A stretch of DNA of 64,000 bases from Gudongella sp049310905 (GTDB taxonomy: Bacteria > Bacillota > Clostridia > Tissierellales > Tissierellaceae): contig NZ_JBMEMN010000002.1 of NCBI RefSeq assembly GCF_049310905.1, positions 1 to 64,000 of the forward strand. The letters are read 5' to 3'. The position numbers and the translations under genes were made by a program. Below, in pieces: positions 1 through 8,010 of the stretch. Within the stretch, counting starts at the first letter, position 1; each line of letters opens with the position of its first letter. Below the pieces are notes generated by a model that saw only the letters and a list, made by a program, of their open reading frames with translations, had not been told where the DNA came from and did no database searches.

Positions 1-150
1 GGTTTTTTCCTCAAAATTAATCATACCATACGGAGCTCTATTCTCATTTATTTTTCCTACAGTTATTTTACACTAACGTGAAAATCCCACCAATAAGGGT
101 ATATGTAGCTCAAACAAGTATAAAAAATTACCAACCAAGGAGGCATACCA

Positions 151-666
151 ATGGAAAAAGGATTAATTCATATATACACAGGTAACGGAAAGGGAAAAAC
201 CACTGCTGCATTCGGTTTGGCCATCAGGGCAGCACTGGCAGGGAAAAAAGTATATATCGGTCAATTCGTCAAGGATATGAAATATAGCGAAACAGCTATT
301 TCAGAATATATTCCCTCAATTGAAATAGAACAGCTGGGCAATGGTTGCTATATCTATTCCAAACCAGAGCAGATAGATATCGACAAGGCTATGGAATCAC
401 TCGCTAAATGTTCAGACATCCTTAAAAGCAGCGAGTATGACCTTGTTATTCTGGACGAAGTAATCATTGCAATCTATCTCGGTCTTCTTGATGAGGCTAA
501 GGTCATTGAAGCGGTCAAGAACAAGTCCCCAGATGTTGAAGTTGTTCTTACAGGAAGATATGCTTCAGAGGGACTTATCAATATTGCAGATCTAGTTACA
601 GACATGACTGAAATAAAGCATTACTACTCCCAAGGTGTGCTTTCTAGAAAAGGATTTGACTGCTGA
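151..666 (+). CDS. cobO: cob(I)alamin adenosyltransferase, CobA/CobO/BtuR type
   Basis: The enzyme transfers the adenosyl group of ATP to the cobalt of corrinoids, making adenosylcobalamin in the cytoplasm. The 171-residue protein opens with a P-loop, GNGKGKTT at residues 11-18, which is the hallmark of this family (distinct from PduO), and carries the acidic LVILDEV strand near residue 100 expected for a Walker B. The length is slightly short but normal for clostridial members. The ATG has a strong AAGGAGG about seven bases upstream. The gene stands alone and converges on the next minus-strand gene with only 8 bases between stop codons. No cobalamin riboswitch fits in the 150 bases upstream. 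The family call is secure. Confidence 0.93.
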   Translation: MEKGLIHIYTGNGKGKTTAAFGLAIRAALAGKKVYIGQFVKDMKYSETAISEYIPSIEIEQLGNGCYIYSKPEQIDIDKAMESLAKCSDILKSSEYDLVILDEVIIAIYLGLLDEAKVIEAVKNKSPDVEVVLTGRYASEGLINIADLVTDMTEIKHYYSQGVLSRKGFDC

Positions 667-674
667 TTCGAGAA

Positions 675-1451
675 CTAGTCTTTTCTGAATTCTGGTTTTC
701 TTTTCTCAAGAAAGGCCCTTACTCCCTCCTGCCCCTCTTCAGTGGTGCAAAGGGTTGCAAAATGATAATTGGTAAGATCAAGGGCATCTTCAAATTTCAT
801 GTCTTCCATCTGATAGAAGGATTGCTTCCCCAGCTGCAAAGCCAGGGGGCTTTTTCCTGCCAGTTTGGCAGCATATTTCCTCGTCTCTGCTTGAAGGTTT
901 TCTGCCGGCACAATCTTGTTTACAAGGCCTATTCTCAGTGCTTCCTCCGCATCAATGATATCCCCTGTCATAATCAGTTCAAGAGTCTTTTTTCTACCTA
1001 GGCTTTTGTAAAGTGGAACTGCAGGCCCCATGCAGAATAATCCAACATTGATTGCAGTGGCTCCAAACATTGCGTTGTCTGCTGCTATTGCAAGATCGCA
1101 AGCTGCCACGAGACCAATGCCATTTGCAACTGCTATTTTGTGAACCGATGCAATAACTGGTTTTTTCATTTTTGCAATTGTCATATTCATCTGTTCCATA
1201 AGTCTTACCCACTTCAGGTATTCATCCATATCCTTTCCATCCACATAATTGACATCTATCCCTGTACAAAAATTTCTTCCATTGGCATTGATGACAACAA
1301 CATTGACATTTGAATCTTCATCCATCAATCTCAGTGCATTGTTTAGTTCCTCTGCCATTGGAATATTGAAGGTATTGTTGGCTTCCGGTCTGTTTAAGGT
1401 AATCGTTCCAATCATTTCATCAACTGAATGGAGTATCGTTGTAAATTTCAT
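675..1451 (-). CDS. crotonase (enoyl-CoA hydratase/isomerase)-fold protein without the usual catalytic glutamates
   Basis: The 258-residue protein has the crotonase fold: an N-terminal GTITLNRPEANN strand, an oxyanion-hole region around GRNFCTGID and a second around VANGIGLVAACDL. The reading frame can be extended 12 residues upstream, but ATG at 1451 has GGGAGGTAAAG directly before it and is chosen. In rat enoyl-CoA hydratase the catalytic glutamates lie in GGGCELA and FGQPE; here the aligned stretches read ANGIGLV and FGATAINVG, so both appear to be missing. That resembles the ECHDC3-like subgroup rather than a true hydratase. It starts 2 bases after the ABC-F stop codon, so the two are co-transcribed. 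The substrate is unknown. Confidence 0.8.
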   Translation of the reverse strand: MKFTTILHSVDEMIGTITLNRPEANNTFNIPMAEELNNALRLMDEDSNVNVVVINANGRNFCTGIDVNYVDGKDMDEYLKWVRLMEQMNMTIAKMKKPVIASVHKIAVANGIGLVAACDLAIAADNAMFGATAINVGLFCMGPAVPLYKSLGRKKTLELIMTGDIIDAEEALRIGLVNKIVPAENLQAETRKYAAKLAGKSPLALQLGKQSFYQMEDMKFEDALDLTNYHFATLCTTEEGQEGVRAFLEKRKPEFRKD

Positions 1452-1453
1452 CT

Positions 1454-3352
1454 TTACCTCCCTTGAGCCTCCTGTAGGCTCTCCCATTCTTCCATTACCA
1501 ATATTATCTGTTCTTCCAGCTCTTCCTTGATTCTATAAAGCTCCATAAGTTCATCTGGATTGTCATTATTATGCTCCATCTGCTTTGAAACCTCCAGGAG
1601 TCGAGATTCTTTCTCCTTGATTTCCATTTCAAGTCTCTCGATTTTCTGAGCATGGTCTGGCTTTCTGGATGGCTTTTTCTTCTTGTCTGAAATTCTATTT
1701 CCGGATGTATCTTTTTGTTTTTCCTCTTGTTTCCTTTTTGCTCTTTTCTCCATATAATCATCATATCCAAATGGATAGATCTTATACCCTTCTTCTTCCA
1801 ATACAATTATACTCTTTGCAACCTTTTCAACGAAATATCTGTCATGGGATACAAACAAGATTGTTCCCTCGTAGTCAAGCAGGGTGTTTTCAAGCACCTC
1901 CCTGGTATCTATATCCAAATGATTGGTTGGTTCATCCAAAATCAATAGATTTACCTTGGTGTACAATAAGGAGCACAGTTTTAGTCTAGACTTCTCTCCT
2001 CCTGACAATACCTTTATCTTTCTAAAGACATCATCCCTTACAAATAAAAGTCTTGCCAATTCATTCCTTGCTTCCTGCTCTGTAATACCATGGGTTCTTG
2101 TAAAATATTCAAGAATCGTAACATCTTCGTTGTGGAAGGTTATGTTCTGAGGCAGAAACCCGATATTTACATTTGATCCATATCTAATCTTCCCGCTATC
2201 CTGTGATAGTTCACCAAGAATTATATTGAGCAGGGTGCTTTTCCCAGAGCCATTGACTCCCATAATACACAATCTGTCCTGGTAAAACAGTGTAAAGGAA
2301 AGGTCCTTGAATAACTTTTTTTCAGAAAAAGACTTTGAAAGTTGTTCTACATCCAGTACTATCTTACCTGTTCTTCGAGCACTTGAACTCCCCAAACGAA
2401 TCTTCTTTGCATCCTCCAGAGGTTTATCTACAACCTCGAGTTTGTCCAGTCTCTTTTCAAGCTCTTTTGCCCTTTTATACATCTTTTCGCTATCTCTCAT
2501 GGCACCCCATATGCGATACCTTTCGATTTGCTTTTCCATCATGTCAATTTTTCGCTGATTATTTAGGTACTCCCTGTATTCAATCTGGAAACGTCTTTCC
2601 TTCTCTTCCACATAATAGGAATAGTTCCCATTGTATATGCTGGCCCTGCTGGATTCCAGCTCAATTATTCGATTTACTACACGGTCAAGAAACACCCTGT
2701 CATGGGAAACCATTAAAACTGTTCCATTGTATTCAATTAGGAAATCCTCAAGCCATTCCACTGAATCCATATCCAGGTGATTGGTTGGCTCATCAAGAAG
2801 AAGTACATCAGGCTTCTGCAATAGGAGTCTTGCCAGAAGAACCCTGGTTCTTTCACCTCCACTTAACTGCTGAAAGGGCTTATCCATAAAATCCTCAGGT
2901 ATTCTAAGCCCCTGACAAACCTTATCAATATTTACTTCAACATCATATCCATCGTTCAACTCATATTTTTCGACCAAAGATGAGTATCTCGTAATCGATT
3001 TTTCAAGTTCTCTTCCCGAAAGCTCCTTCATCTTAAGTTCAACATTGCGGAGCTCTTCCTTAAGCTTCCAAACTTCCTCAAAGGCCTGTTCAAGAACCTC
3101 TTTAACCGTAGTATCTTCCTGAAAAGTAAAAATCTGATGGAGATATCCAAGAGTTACGCCTTTTCCAAATGTAAGAGAACCCTCCTGGTAATTTTCCTCT
3201 CCCATTAGGATTTTCATCAAAGTAGTCTTTCCACAACCGTTCTGTCCAATTAATCCCACTCTTTCACTAGAGTGAAGTTCAAATGAAATGTTTTCGAAAA
3301 CCATCTCTGCTCCGTAGTACTTCTTAAGTCCCGATACGCTGCACTGTATCAT
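1454..3352 (-). CDS. ABC-F family ATP-binding protein (ribosome-associated ATPase)
   Basis: ABC-F proteins are soluble twin-ATPase proteins that act on the ribosome E site, either in translation quality control or antibiotic protection. The 632-residue protein has two nucleotide-binding domains: Walker A GQNGCGKTT near residue 32 with signature LSGGERTR, then GVNGSGKST near 360 with signature LSGGEKSR, separated by a charged helical linker. There are no membrane segments. A Lys/Glu-rich coiled-coil tail occupies about the last 90 residues. An upstream TTG is possible, but ATG at 3352 has GGAGGAG five bases before it. It is followed after 2 bases by the crotonase-fold gene. I cannot tell a housekeeping (Uup/EttA-like) role from a resistance role by reading alone. 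Confidence 0.9.
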   Translation of the reverse strand: MIQCSVSGLKKYYGAEMVFENISFELHSSERVGLIGQNGCGKTTLMKILMGEENYQEGSLTFGKGVTLGYLHQIFTFQEDTTVKEVLEQAFEEVWKLKEELRNVELKMKELSGRELEKSITRYSSLVEKYELNDGYDVEVNIDKVCQGLRIPEDFMDKPFQQLSGGERTRVLLARLLLQKPDVLLLDEPTNHLDMDSVEWLEDFLIEYNGTVLMVSHDRVFLDRVVNRIIELESSRASIYNGNYSYYVEEKERRFQIEYREYLNNQRKIDMMEKQIERYRIWGAMRDSEKMYKRAKELEKRLDKLEVVDKPLEDAKKIRLGSSSARRTGKIVLDVEQLSKSFSEKKLFKDLSFTLFYQDRLCIMGVNGSGKSTLLNIILGELSQDSGKIRYGSNVNIGFLPQNITFHNEDVTILEYFTRTHGITEQEARNELARLLFVRDDVFRKIKVLSGGEKSRLKLCSLLYTKVNLLILDEPTNHLDIDTREVLENTLLDYEGTILFVSHDRYFVEKVAKSIIVLEEEGYKIYPFGYDDYMEKRAKRKQEEKQKDTSGNRISDKKKKPSRKPDHAQKIERLEMEIKEKESRLLEVSKQMEHNNDNPDELMELYRIKEELEEQIILVMEEWESLQEAQGR

Positions 3353-3429
3353 GCGTATCTCCTCCAATCTATCTTGACTTTGCTGATTTTTTAAATTTGT
3401 ATTATTATATATCTAAGGAGTTGATAACA

Positions 3430-3906
3430 ATGTCTGATAAAACAAATGCTGCAAGGTTATGTGACAATAAATCAGTGGAATATATTTTAATACCATATGA
3501 TACCCATGATGATAATATTGACGGAAAATCCGTTGCAAAAAAGTTAAATATTCCTGAAGATGAAATTTTCAAAACTCTGGTCACCAGGGGTAAAAGCAGC
3601 GATATTTATGTATTTGTAATCCCTGTATCCCAAGAACTGGACTTGAAAAAAGCTGCCAAAGCCAGCGGTGAAAAGTCAATACAAATGCTGCCTGTTAAGG
3701 AAATCCTTTCTGCAACAGGCTATGTTAAAGGCGGATGCTCACCCTTGGGAATGAAAAAGCAATACCCGACAATATTCGATGAAACCATTATCCTGCTGGA
3801 TAAGATTACTTTCAATGCAGGTAAAATCGGTCTTCAGCTGCAGTTACCTGTAACCGACCTTTCAAAGCTCCTGGACTACGATGTTGCAGATTTATCAAAT
3901 GATTAG
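3430..3906 (+). CDS. ybaK: Cys-tRNA(Pro)/Cys-tRNA(Cys) deacylase, YbaK/EbsC family
   Basis: YbaK-type proteins hydrolyse Cys-tRNA(Pro) formed by prolyl-tRNA synthetase, acting in trans in the cytoplasm. The 158-residue protein shows the family core: GKSVAKKLNIPEDEIFKTLV near the N-terminus, a VIPVSQELDLKKAAKA stretch, and the glycine-rich GYVKGGCSPLG loop near residue 100 followed by DETI and LQLQL. ATG at 3430 has AAGGAG nine bases upstream; the in-frame TTG 33 bases earlier has no ribosome binding site. The gene is divergent from the ABC-F gene, and its stop codon overlaps that of a small minus-strand ORF. Confidence 0.9.
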   Translation: MSDKTNAARLCDNKSVEYILIPYDTHDDNIDGKSVAKKLNIPEDEIFKTLVTRGKSSDIYVFVIPVSQELDLKKAAKASGEKSIQMLPVKEILSATGYVKGGCSPLGMKKQYPTIFDETIILLDKITFNAGKIGLQLQLPVTDLSKLLDYDVADLSND

Positions 3907-4013
3907 CTGAAAATGTTTACCAATATAGATGCCAGAAGGAAAAACACTCCAATAGCGGCAAAAATTATTACAAATTTGAATCTTGGATCTGGTCCTTTAT
4001 TGAAATTGCTCAT
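3903..4013 (-). CDS. 36-residue single-pass membrane peptide
   Basis: A short open frame runs from an ATG at 4013 to a TAA at 3903, preceded by a convincing GGGGAGGT ribosome binding site. It encodes a polar N-terminus (MSNFNKGPDPRFKF) followed by a hydrophobic segment of about 20 residues (VIIFAAIGVFFLLASILV) and a short tail, so it would be a type of small membrane peptide with its N-terminus outside or inside by charge. The stop overlaps the stop of ybaK. I do not recognise the family. The strong ribosome binding site together with a clean transmembrane helix makes it more than a chance ORF, but conservation would be the deciding evidence. Confidence 0.6.
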   Translation of the reverse strand: MSNFNKGPDPRFKFVIIFAAIGVFFLLASILVNIFS

Positions 4014-4093
4014 ATGAATACCTCCCCAGTTTTCATTTGAGTATATTATACCATGAAGATTCAATTCACAATGCACAAATCAGAATTCACAAT

Positions 4094-4129
4094 GAAAAAA
4101 ACCAGAACAACAATACTTCGATGTTCTGG
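4094..4129 (-). terminator. intrinsic terminator of the acetoin dehydrogenase operon
   Basis: On the minus strand a perfect 8-bp stem, CCAGAACA (4102-4109 on the plus strand) paired with TGTTCTGG (4122-4129), is followed by a run of seven T. It lies about 120 bases after the lpdA stop, beyond the structured repeat copy. Confidence 0.8.
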
Positions 4130-4174
4130 CTAATATCAAATAAAATCTTGTTAACTGTAAATAGAGAAATGCAT

Positions 4175-4234
4175 GTGCCCGGCGATAGAATTTCTAAAAA
4201 TTTTATTTTTTTGAAATTCATCGAGAGGGTATGA
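4175..4234 (+). repeat. structured palindromic repeat, copy 1
   Basis: The copy begins GTGCCCGGCGATAGA and ends ATCGAGAGGGTATGA, enclosing an inverted repeat GAATTTC/GAAATTC around an A/T-rich centre. Outer bases also pair (CGAT with ATCG, GCCC with GGGT). Two more copies lie at 22348 and 22476 in the same orientation, with TTCC/GGAA in place of TTTC/GAAA, a compensated change. It is flanked by AATTCACAAT on the left (about 4062-4071, again about 4083) and ATTGTGAATT on the right (4235-4244), and ends 16 bases from the lpdA stop codon. Confidence 0.75.
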
Positions 4235-4249
4235 ATTGTGAATTATTCT

Positions 4250-5638
4250 TTAACCTGGCAGATGTACTGCCTTACCAAATACACCTTCAGCTGCCTCATG
4301 AATTGACTCCCCTACAGTTGGATGAGCATAGATAGTAGTAAGAAGCTCATCTACAGTGGCTTCAAGCCTGATTGCAACAGCACCGGCAGAAATCAGCTCA
4401 GTTGCGCTATTTCCGGCAATATGAATCCCAAGGACCTCACCGGTTTTTTCATCTGCCAGAATCTTTACAAGTCCCCTTACATCACCTGAAATAACAGCTT
4501 TCCCGTTTCCATACATGGGGAATCTTCCTACTTTTATACGGTAGCCTTTATCAAGAGCTTCCTTTTCAGTCATACCGACCGATGCAAGTTCAGGCTTTGT
4601 ATATACACAATATGGAATGGTTCTGAAATCCATCGCCATTCTCTTACCCATTATCAACTCTGCAACCATCAGGCCAGAGGCCGATGCCACATGTGCAAGC
4701 TGAACTCCCCCTGTACAATCTCCTATTGCATAGATATTATCAACATCTGTTTTAAATAGCTTGTCAACCTGAATAGCTCCTCTTTCGACTTTCGCTCCAA
4801 TCTCCTGAAGTCCCAGATCATCCCCAGCTGGCTTTCTTCCCGTTGCCATAAGTACCTTATCAGCAACAAGCTTAAAGGTTTCATTTCCCTTCTGAGCTGT
4901 AACCTGAAGGCCACCATCAGCCATCTCAATTTTTAGGACTTTGGACGATTTATGGATTTGTACTCCATTATCCACAAGCGCCTCTTCAAGACTTTCAACT
5001 ATTTCCTGATCCATATTTGCAACCAGATCTGGTAGCATTTCCACTATTGTAACTTTGCATCCAAGGTTGGAATAGATGTTTGCAAATTCCATACCTATTA
5101 CTCCTCCACCTATTATGCAAAGACTCTCTGGTATTTCCGCAAGACTCATTGCTTCTCTGCTTGTAATCACACCTTCCAGGTCGTGCCCCGGAACCGGTAT
5201 AATTATTGGCTTTGCTCCTGTCGCTACAATGGCGCGGTCAAAGGAAACCCTTTTAGTTCCACCATCATTTAATGCAACTTCAATGCTTTTCTTTGAAGTG
5301 AATCTTGCAATACCTTCTATCACTTCAATATTTCCTGTTCTAAGAAGGTTCTTTACACCCTCCACAAGCTGTGTTGCAACCAGCTCTTTTCTTGTCTGGA
5401 GCTCATTCCAGTTTACTTCAAGATTATCCAGCTCCAATCCAAGAGAACCAGCCTCATTTTTCAATTTATGATAAATATCAGTTGAATGAAGAAGTACCTT
5501 TGTTGGAATACAGCCGGTATTAAGACATGTTCCACCGATATACTCCTTCTCAACAACAACTACCTGTGCTCCCATCTGTGCAGCCTTTACTGCGGCTACA
5601 TAACCTCCTGGGCCTCCACCGATTATTACAATCTTCAT
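4250..5638 (-). CDS. acoL: dihydrolipoyl dehydrogenase (E3) of the acetoin dehydrogenase complex
   Basis: E3 reoxidises the dihydrolipoyl arms of E2 using FAD and NAD+. The 462-residue flavoprotein begins with a Rossmann GGGPGGY motif, has the redox-active disulfide in GGTCLNTGCIPTK near residue 36-48, a second NAD-binding GGGVIGMEFA near 175, an FAD-binding AIGDCTGG near 305, and the C-terminal dimer-interface motif HPTVGESIHEA with the catalytic His-Glu pair. Length is typical. ATG at 5638 is preceded by a GGGGGG box and follows the E2 stop by 10 bases, so it is the last gene of the operon. The 3' region holds a structured repeat, then the terminator. Confidence 0.95.
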   Translation of the reverse strand: MKIVIIGGGPGGYVAAVKAAQMGAQVVVVEKEYIGGTCLNTGCIPTKVLLHSTDIYHKLKNEAGSLGLELDNLEVNWNELQTRKELVATQLVEGVKNLLRTGNIEVIEGIARFTSKKSIEVALNDGGTKRVSFDRAIVATGAKPIIIPVPGHDLEGVITSREAMSLAEIPESLCIIGGGVIGMEFANIYSNLGCKVTIVEMLPDLVANMDQEIVESLEEALVDNGVQIHKSSKVLKIEMADGGLQVTAQKGNETFKLVADKVLMATGRKPAGDDLGLQEIGAKVERGAIQVDKLFKTDVDNIYAIGDCTGGVQLAHVASASGLMVAELIMGKRMAMDFRTIPYCVYTKPELASVGMTEKEALDKGYRIKVGRFPMYGNGKAVISGDVRGLVKILADEKTGEVLGIHIAGNSATELISAGAVAIRLEATVDELLTTIYAHPTVGESIHEAAEGVFGKAVHLPG

Positions 5639-5648
5639 AGTATCCCCC

Positions 5649-6953
5649 CTAAAGCAGCATTCTCAGCGGATGCTCCAGTACTTCCTTGAGTCTCGCCAGG
5701 AACATTGCTGCAACTGCCCCGTCAACTGTTCTATGATCGGCAGTAAGCGACAGCTTCATAAGCGGTCTTGTACATACACAGCCCCCCACTACTACAGGAG
5801 TCTCAACAATTGCATTTACACCAAGTATTGCAGATTCAGGCTGATTTATAATAGGTGTAAAGCTTTCTATACCAAACATTCCGATATTGGTAACTGTAAA
5901 GGTTCCTCCCTCTATTTCATCAGTTGTAAGCTGATTGGTTTTTGCCCTGTATGACAGGTCCTTTATTTCATCTGAAATTTCTCCTAACTTCTTAACATGG
6001 GCGTTCTTTACAACCGGAACCAGGAGTCCATCCTCAAGTGCTACTGCCACTCCCATATTGACATAGTTTCTAAGCACAATTTCTTCTCCATCAAGCGAAG
6101 AGTTCAAATATGGATGCTCAAGGAGCAACAATGATGTCACTTTTACAATAAGATCTGTGTAGGTTATGCTTTTCTCCACTTTAAGCTCTTCCCTTAATGA
6201 CTTCAAATTTGTCATGTCAACGGATATGGTAAAGTTCACTGTCGGTGCTGTATGAGTGCTCTCACTCATCCTTTCTCCGATGATCTTTCTCATAGTCGTC
6301 AGAGGAATCCTTCTGTCCTCAGGTTGTGCCAATGATGCATACTGAGCTTCTTTGTCAGCTCTAAGTACATCATCCTTCATTACTCTCTTTTCACTTGCTA
6401 TCTTGGAAGCATCCACCCCCAGATCTTTAGCAACCTTCTCTGCTGTTGGGCTTGCCTTGATTTTATCCTTGTTTTCCACTGCATTCTTTACATCATCAAG
6501 TACAATCCTGCCTCCAGGACCTGTTCCTTCTATAGTCTCAACATCAATACCCTCCTCCTCAGCCAGCTTTCTGGCAACAGGAGAAACTTTGATTTTTCCG
6601 GTTCTCTGGATCCTCTTCTCTGGCTCAGTTTCCTTCTGAATTTTATCATCCTTAGTTTCTGATTTTTCTGACGAAGCTTCAGGTACATCAGCAAGCAACG
6701 AAGAGATATCCTCGTCAGCTCCTGCAACAATACCAACAGGTTCCATAATTGGAACCGTATTTCCTTCATGAACTATTATTTTTCTTAGAACTCCTTCTTC
6801 AGTTGCTTCTGAATCATTTGTTATCTTGTCTGTTTCAATACTGAATAATTTATCCCCAATCTTTATGGGGTCTCCCTCTGCCTTGTACCACTTGGCAAGC
6901 TTTCCCTCCTTCATTGTAAGACCCAGCTTGGGCATTACTATCTTTTTAGCCAT
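5649..6953 (-). CDS. acoC: dihydrolipoamide acyltransferase (E2) of the acetoin dehydrogenase complex
   Basis: E2 forms the core of the complex and passes the acetyl group from lipoyl-lysine to CoA. The 434-residue protein has an N-terminal lipoyl domain with the modified lysine in ETDK (K43), an acidic/lysine-rich linker, then two peripheral-subunit-binding-like segments (about 122-160, VSPVARKLAEEEGID...GPGGRI, and about 167-199, ASPTAEKVAKDLGVD), and a catalytic domain ending with DHRTVDG near residue 407. ATG at 6953 has GGAGGAGGTAAA before it; a 13-residue upstream extension is not needed. Two binding segments where one is usual is a notable feature. It lies between acoX and the E3 gene. 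Confidence 0.93.
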   Translation of the reverse strand: MAKKIVMPKLGLTMKEGKLAKWYKAEGDPIKIGDKLFSIETDKITNDSEATEEGVLRKIIVHEGNTVPIMEPVGIVAGADEDISSLLADVPEASSEKSETKDDKIQKETEPEKRIQRTGKIKVSPVARKLAEEEGIDVETIEGTGPGGRIVLDDVKNAVENKDKIKASPTAEKVAKDLGVDASKIASEKRVMKDDVLRADKEAQYASLAQPEDRRIPLTTMRKIIGERMSESTHTAPTVNFTISVDMTNLKSLREELKVEKSITYTDLIVKVTSLLLLEHPYLNSSLDGEEIVLRNYVNMGVAVALEDGLLVPVVKNAHVKKLGEISDEIKDLSYRAKTNQLTTDEIEGGTFTVTNIGMFGIESFTPIINQPESAILGVNAIVETPVVVGGCVCTRPLMKLSLTADHRTVDGAVAAMFLARLKEVLEHPLRMLL

Positions 6954-6972
6954 TTTACCTCCTCCTCCGATG

Positions 6973-7968
6973 TTACCGGTTAAAGAACCCATTTTTTTGG
7001 GCTGACATAATTGTTCTTTTTATATTGACCCTGTAGGGTCCGTCTCTTGTTATTTTGAATTGGAAGGTATCTCCTTTTTTGAAAGGAATCTCCCTTTCCC
7101 CGTCAAGTGCCATTATTCCCTTGTATTCCATGGTCCACGAAAATAATTCACCCAAAGGATGTATTATTGGCTCATCCACTCTAATCGCTTTCATTGTTCC
7201 GGCAGCTATTGGAGCCACCAGTTGATTATCGCCTATATTTACATTTATTGATGCACCGAAGTCATCTTCTTCATTCACAAGCTTTTTTACACCTACAATT
7301 GTTGAAAATCCTATGGATGCAGGATTTGCCCTGGATACTATTACCTTCTGTATATCTGCTGGCTTCCAGATAGCTTTTGATCCAATATAAGTCTGCTTTG
7401 AAATTACGCAATCCACAAGTGCGATGTCAATCATTTCTCCGCCCTTGTAAATCTCAATTCTCTTGTCCCTTCTACAGGTTTCTCCCATATCACATACATT
7501 TGTTGAAATTGCTGCAGCAGCAATTCCCACAACTGTCCCTTCAAGCATTTCCGGATATACATTATTGGTACCGGTTGATATGCTAATCAATGGTGTCGCA
7601 GTTATTGATTTTGCAACTGCTCTGCTGGTTCCATCACCGCCAAGGGCTATGATGCAATTAACACCTTTCTCCTCCATCAGCTTTGTGGCTAGAATTGTAT
7701 CCTCGACACTCCCTCTCACTCTCATCTCCAGTATTTCCACTGGAACACGCAGCTCCTTTGAACCCTTGAGTTCTTCTCCAGCCTTGTAGCCTATAAGGAA
7801 TGTATCGGGCATTACTACAACCTCTGTGATACCTGCTCCTTGTGCAGCCAGGATAATTCTCTTTACAATATTTACCTTTTCATTGTTATCTACAACTGTT
7901 GCATGGGAAACAAGCCTTCGAATATCCTTTCCAGATGCAGGATTGGCTATAATTCCTATTGTACTCAT
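6973..7968 (-). CDS. acoX: ATP-NAD kinase-like protein, AcoX family
   Basis: AcoX is encoded in many acetoin catabolic operons, but its biochemical role is not settled. The 331-residue protein has an N-terminal GIIANPASGKD strand-loop and the GGDGTSRAV motif near residue 108, both shared with NAD kinase and diacylglycerol-kinase folds, which suggests a nucleotide-dependent kinase. The C-terminal half (about 220-320) contains a beta-rich region like NAD kinase. It sits between E1 beta and E2 with gaps of 42 and 19 bases, so its role is inferred to be tied to the complex. ATG is preceded by AGGGGTGAG. Confidence 0.88.
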   Translation of the reverse strand: MSTIGIIANPASGKDIRRLVSHATVVDNNEKVNIVKRIILAAQGAGITEVVVMPDTFLIGYKAGEELKGSKELRVPVEILEMRVRGSVEDTILATKLMEEKGVNCIIALGGDGTSRAVAKSITATPLISISTGTNNVYPEMLEGTVVGIAAAAISTNVCDMGETCRRDKRIEIYKGGEMIDIALVDCVISKQTYIGSKAIWKPADIQKVIVSRANPASIGFSTIVGVKKLVNEEDDFGASINVNIGDNQLVAPIAAGTMKAIRVDEPIIHPLGELFSWTMEYKGIMALDGEREIPFKKGDTFQFKITRDGPYRVNIKRTIMSAQKNGFFNR

Positions 7969-8010
7969 TTACTCACCCCTTGAAGGGGAGGCAACTCAGG
8001 TTGCCTCCTT

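Noticed and set aside
1..24. Possible start of a minus-strand gene (ATG at 24, MINFEEKT)
   Set aside because: Only 8 codons fit in the window and the upstream region has no convincing ribosome binding site.
1..150. Cobalamin riboswitch upstream of cobO
   Set aside because: There is too little space and no conserved B12-box was seen.
4037..4234. 65-residue plus-strand open frame
   Set aside because: It reads through the terminator and the structured repeat, has no ribosome binding site and ends within the repeat.
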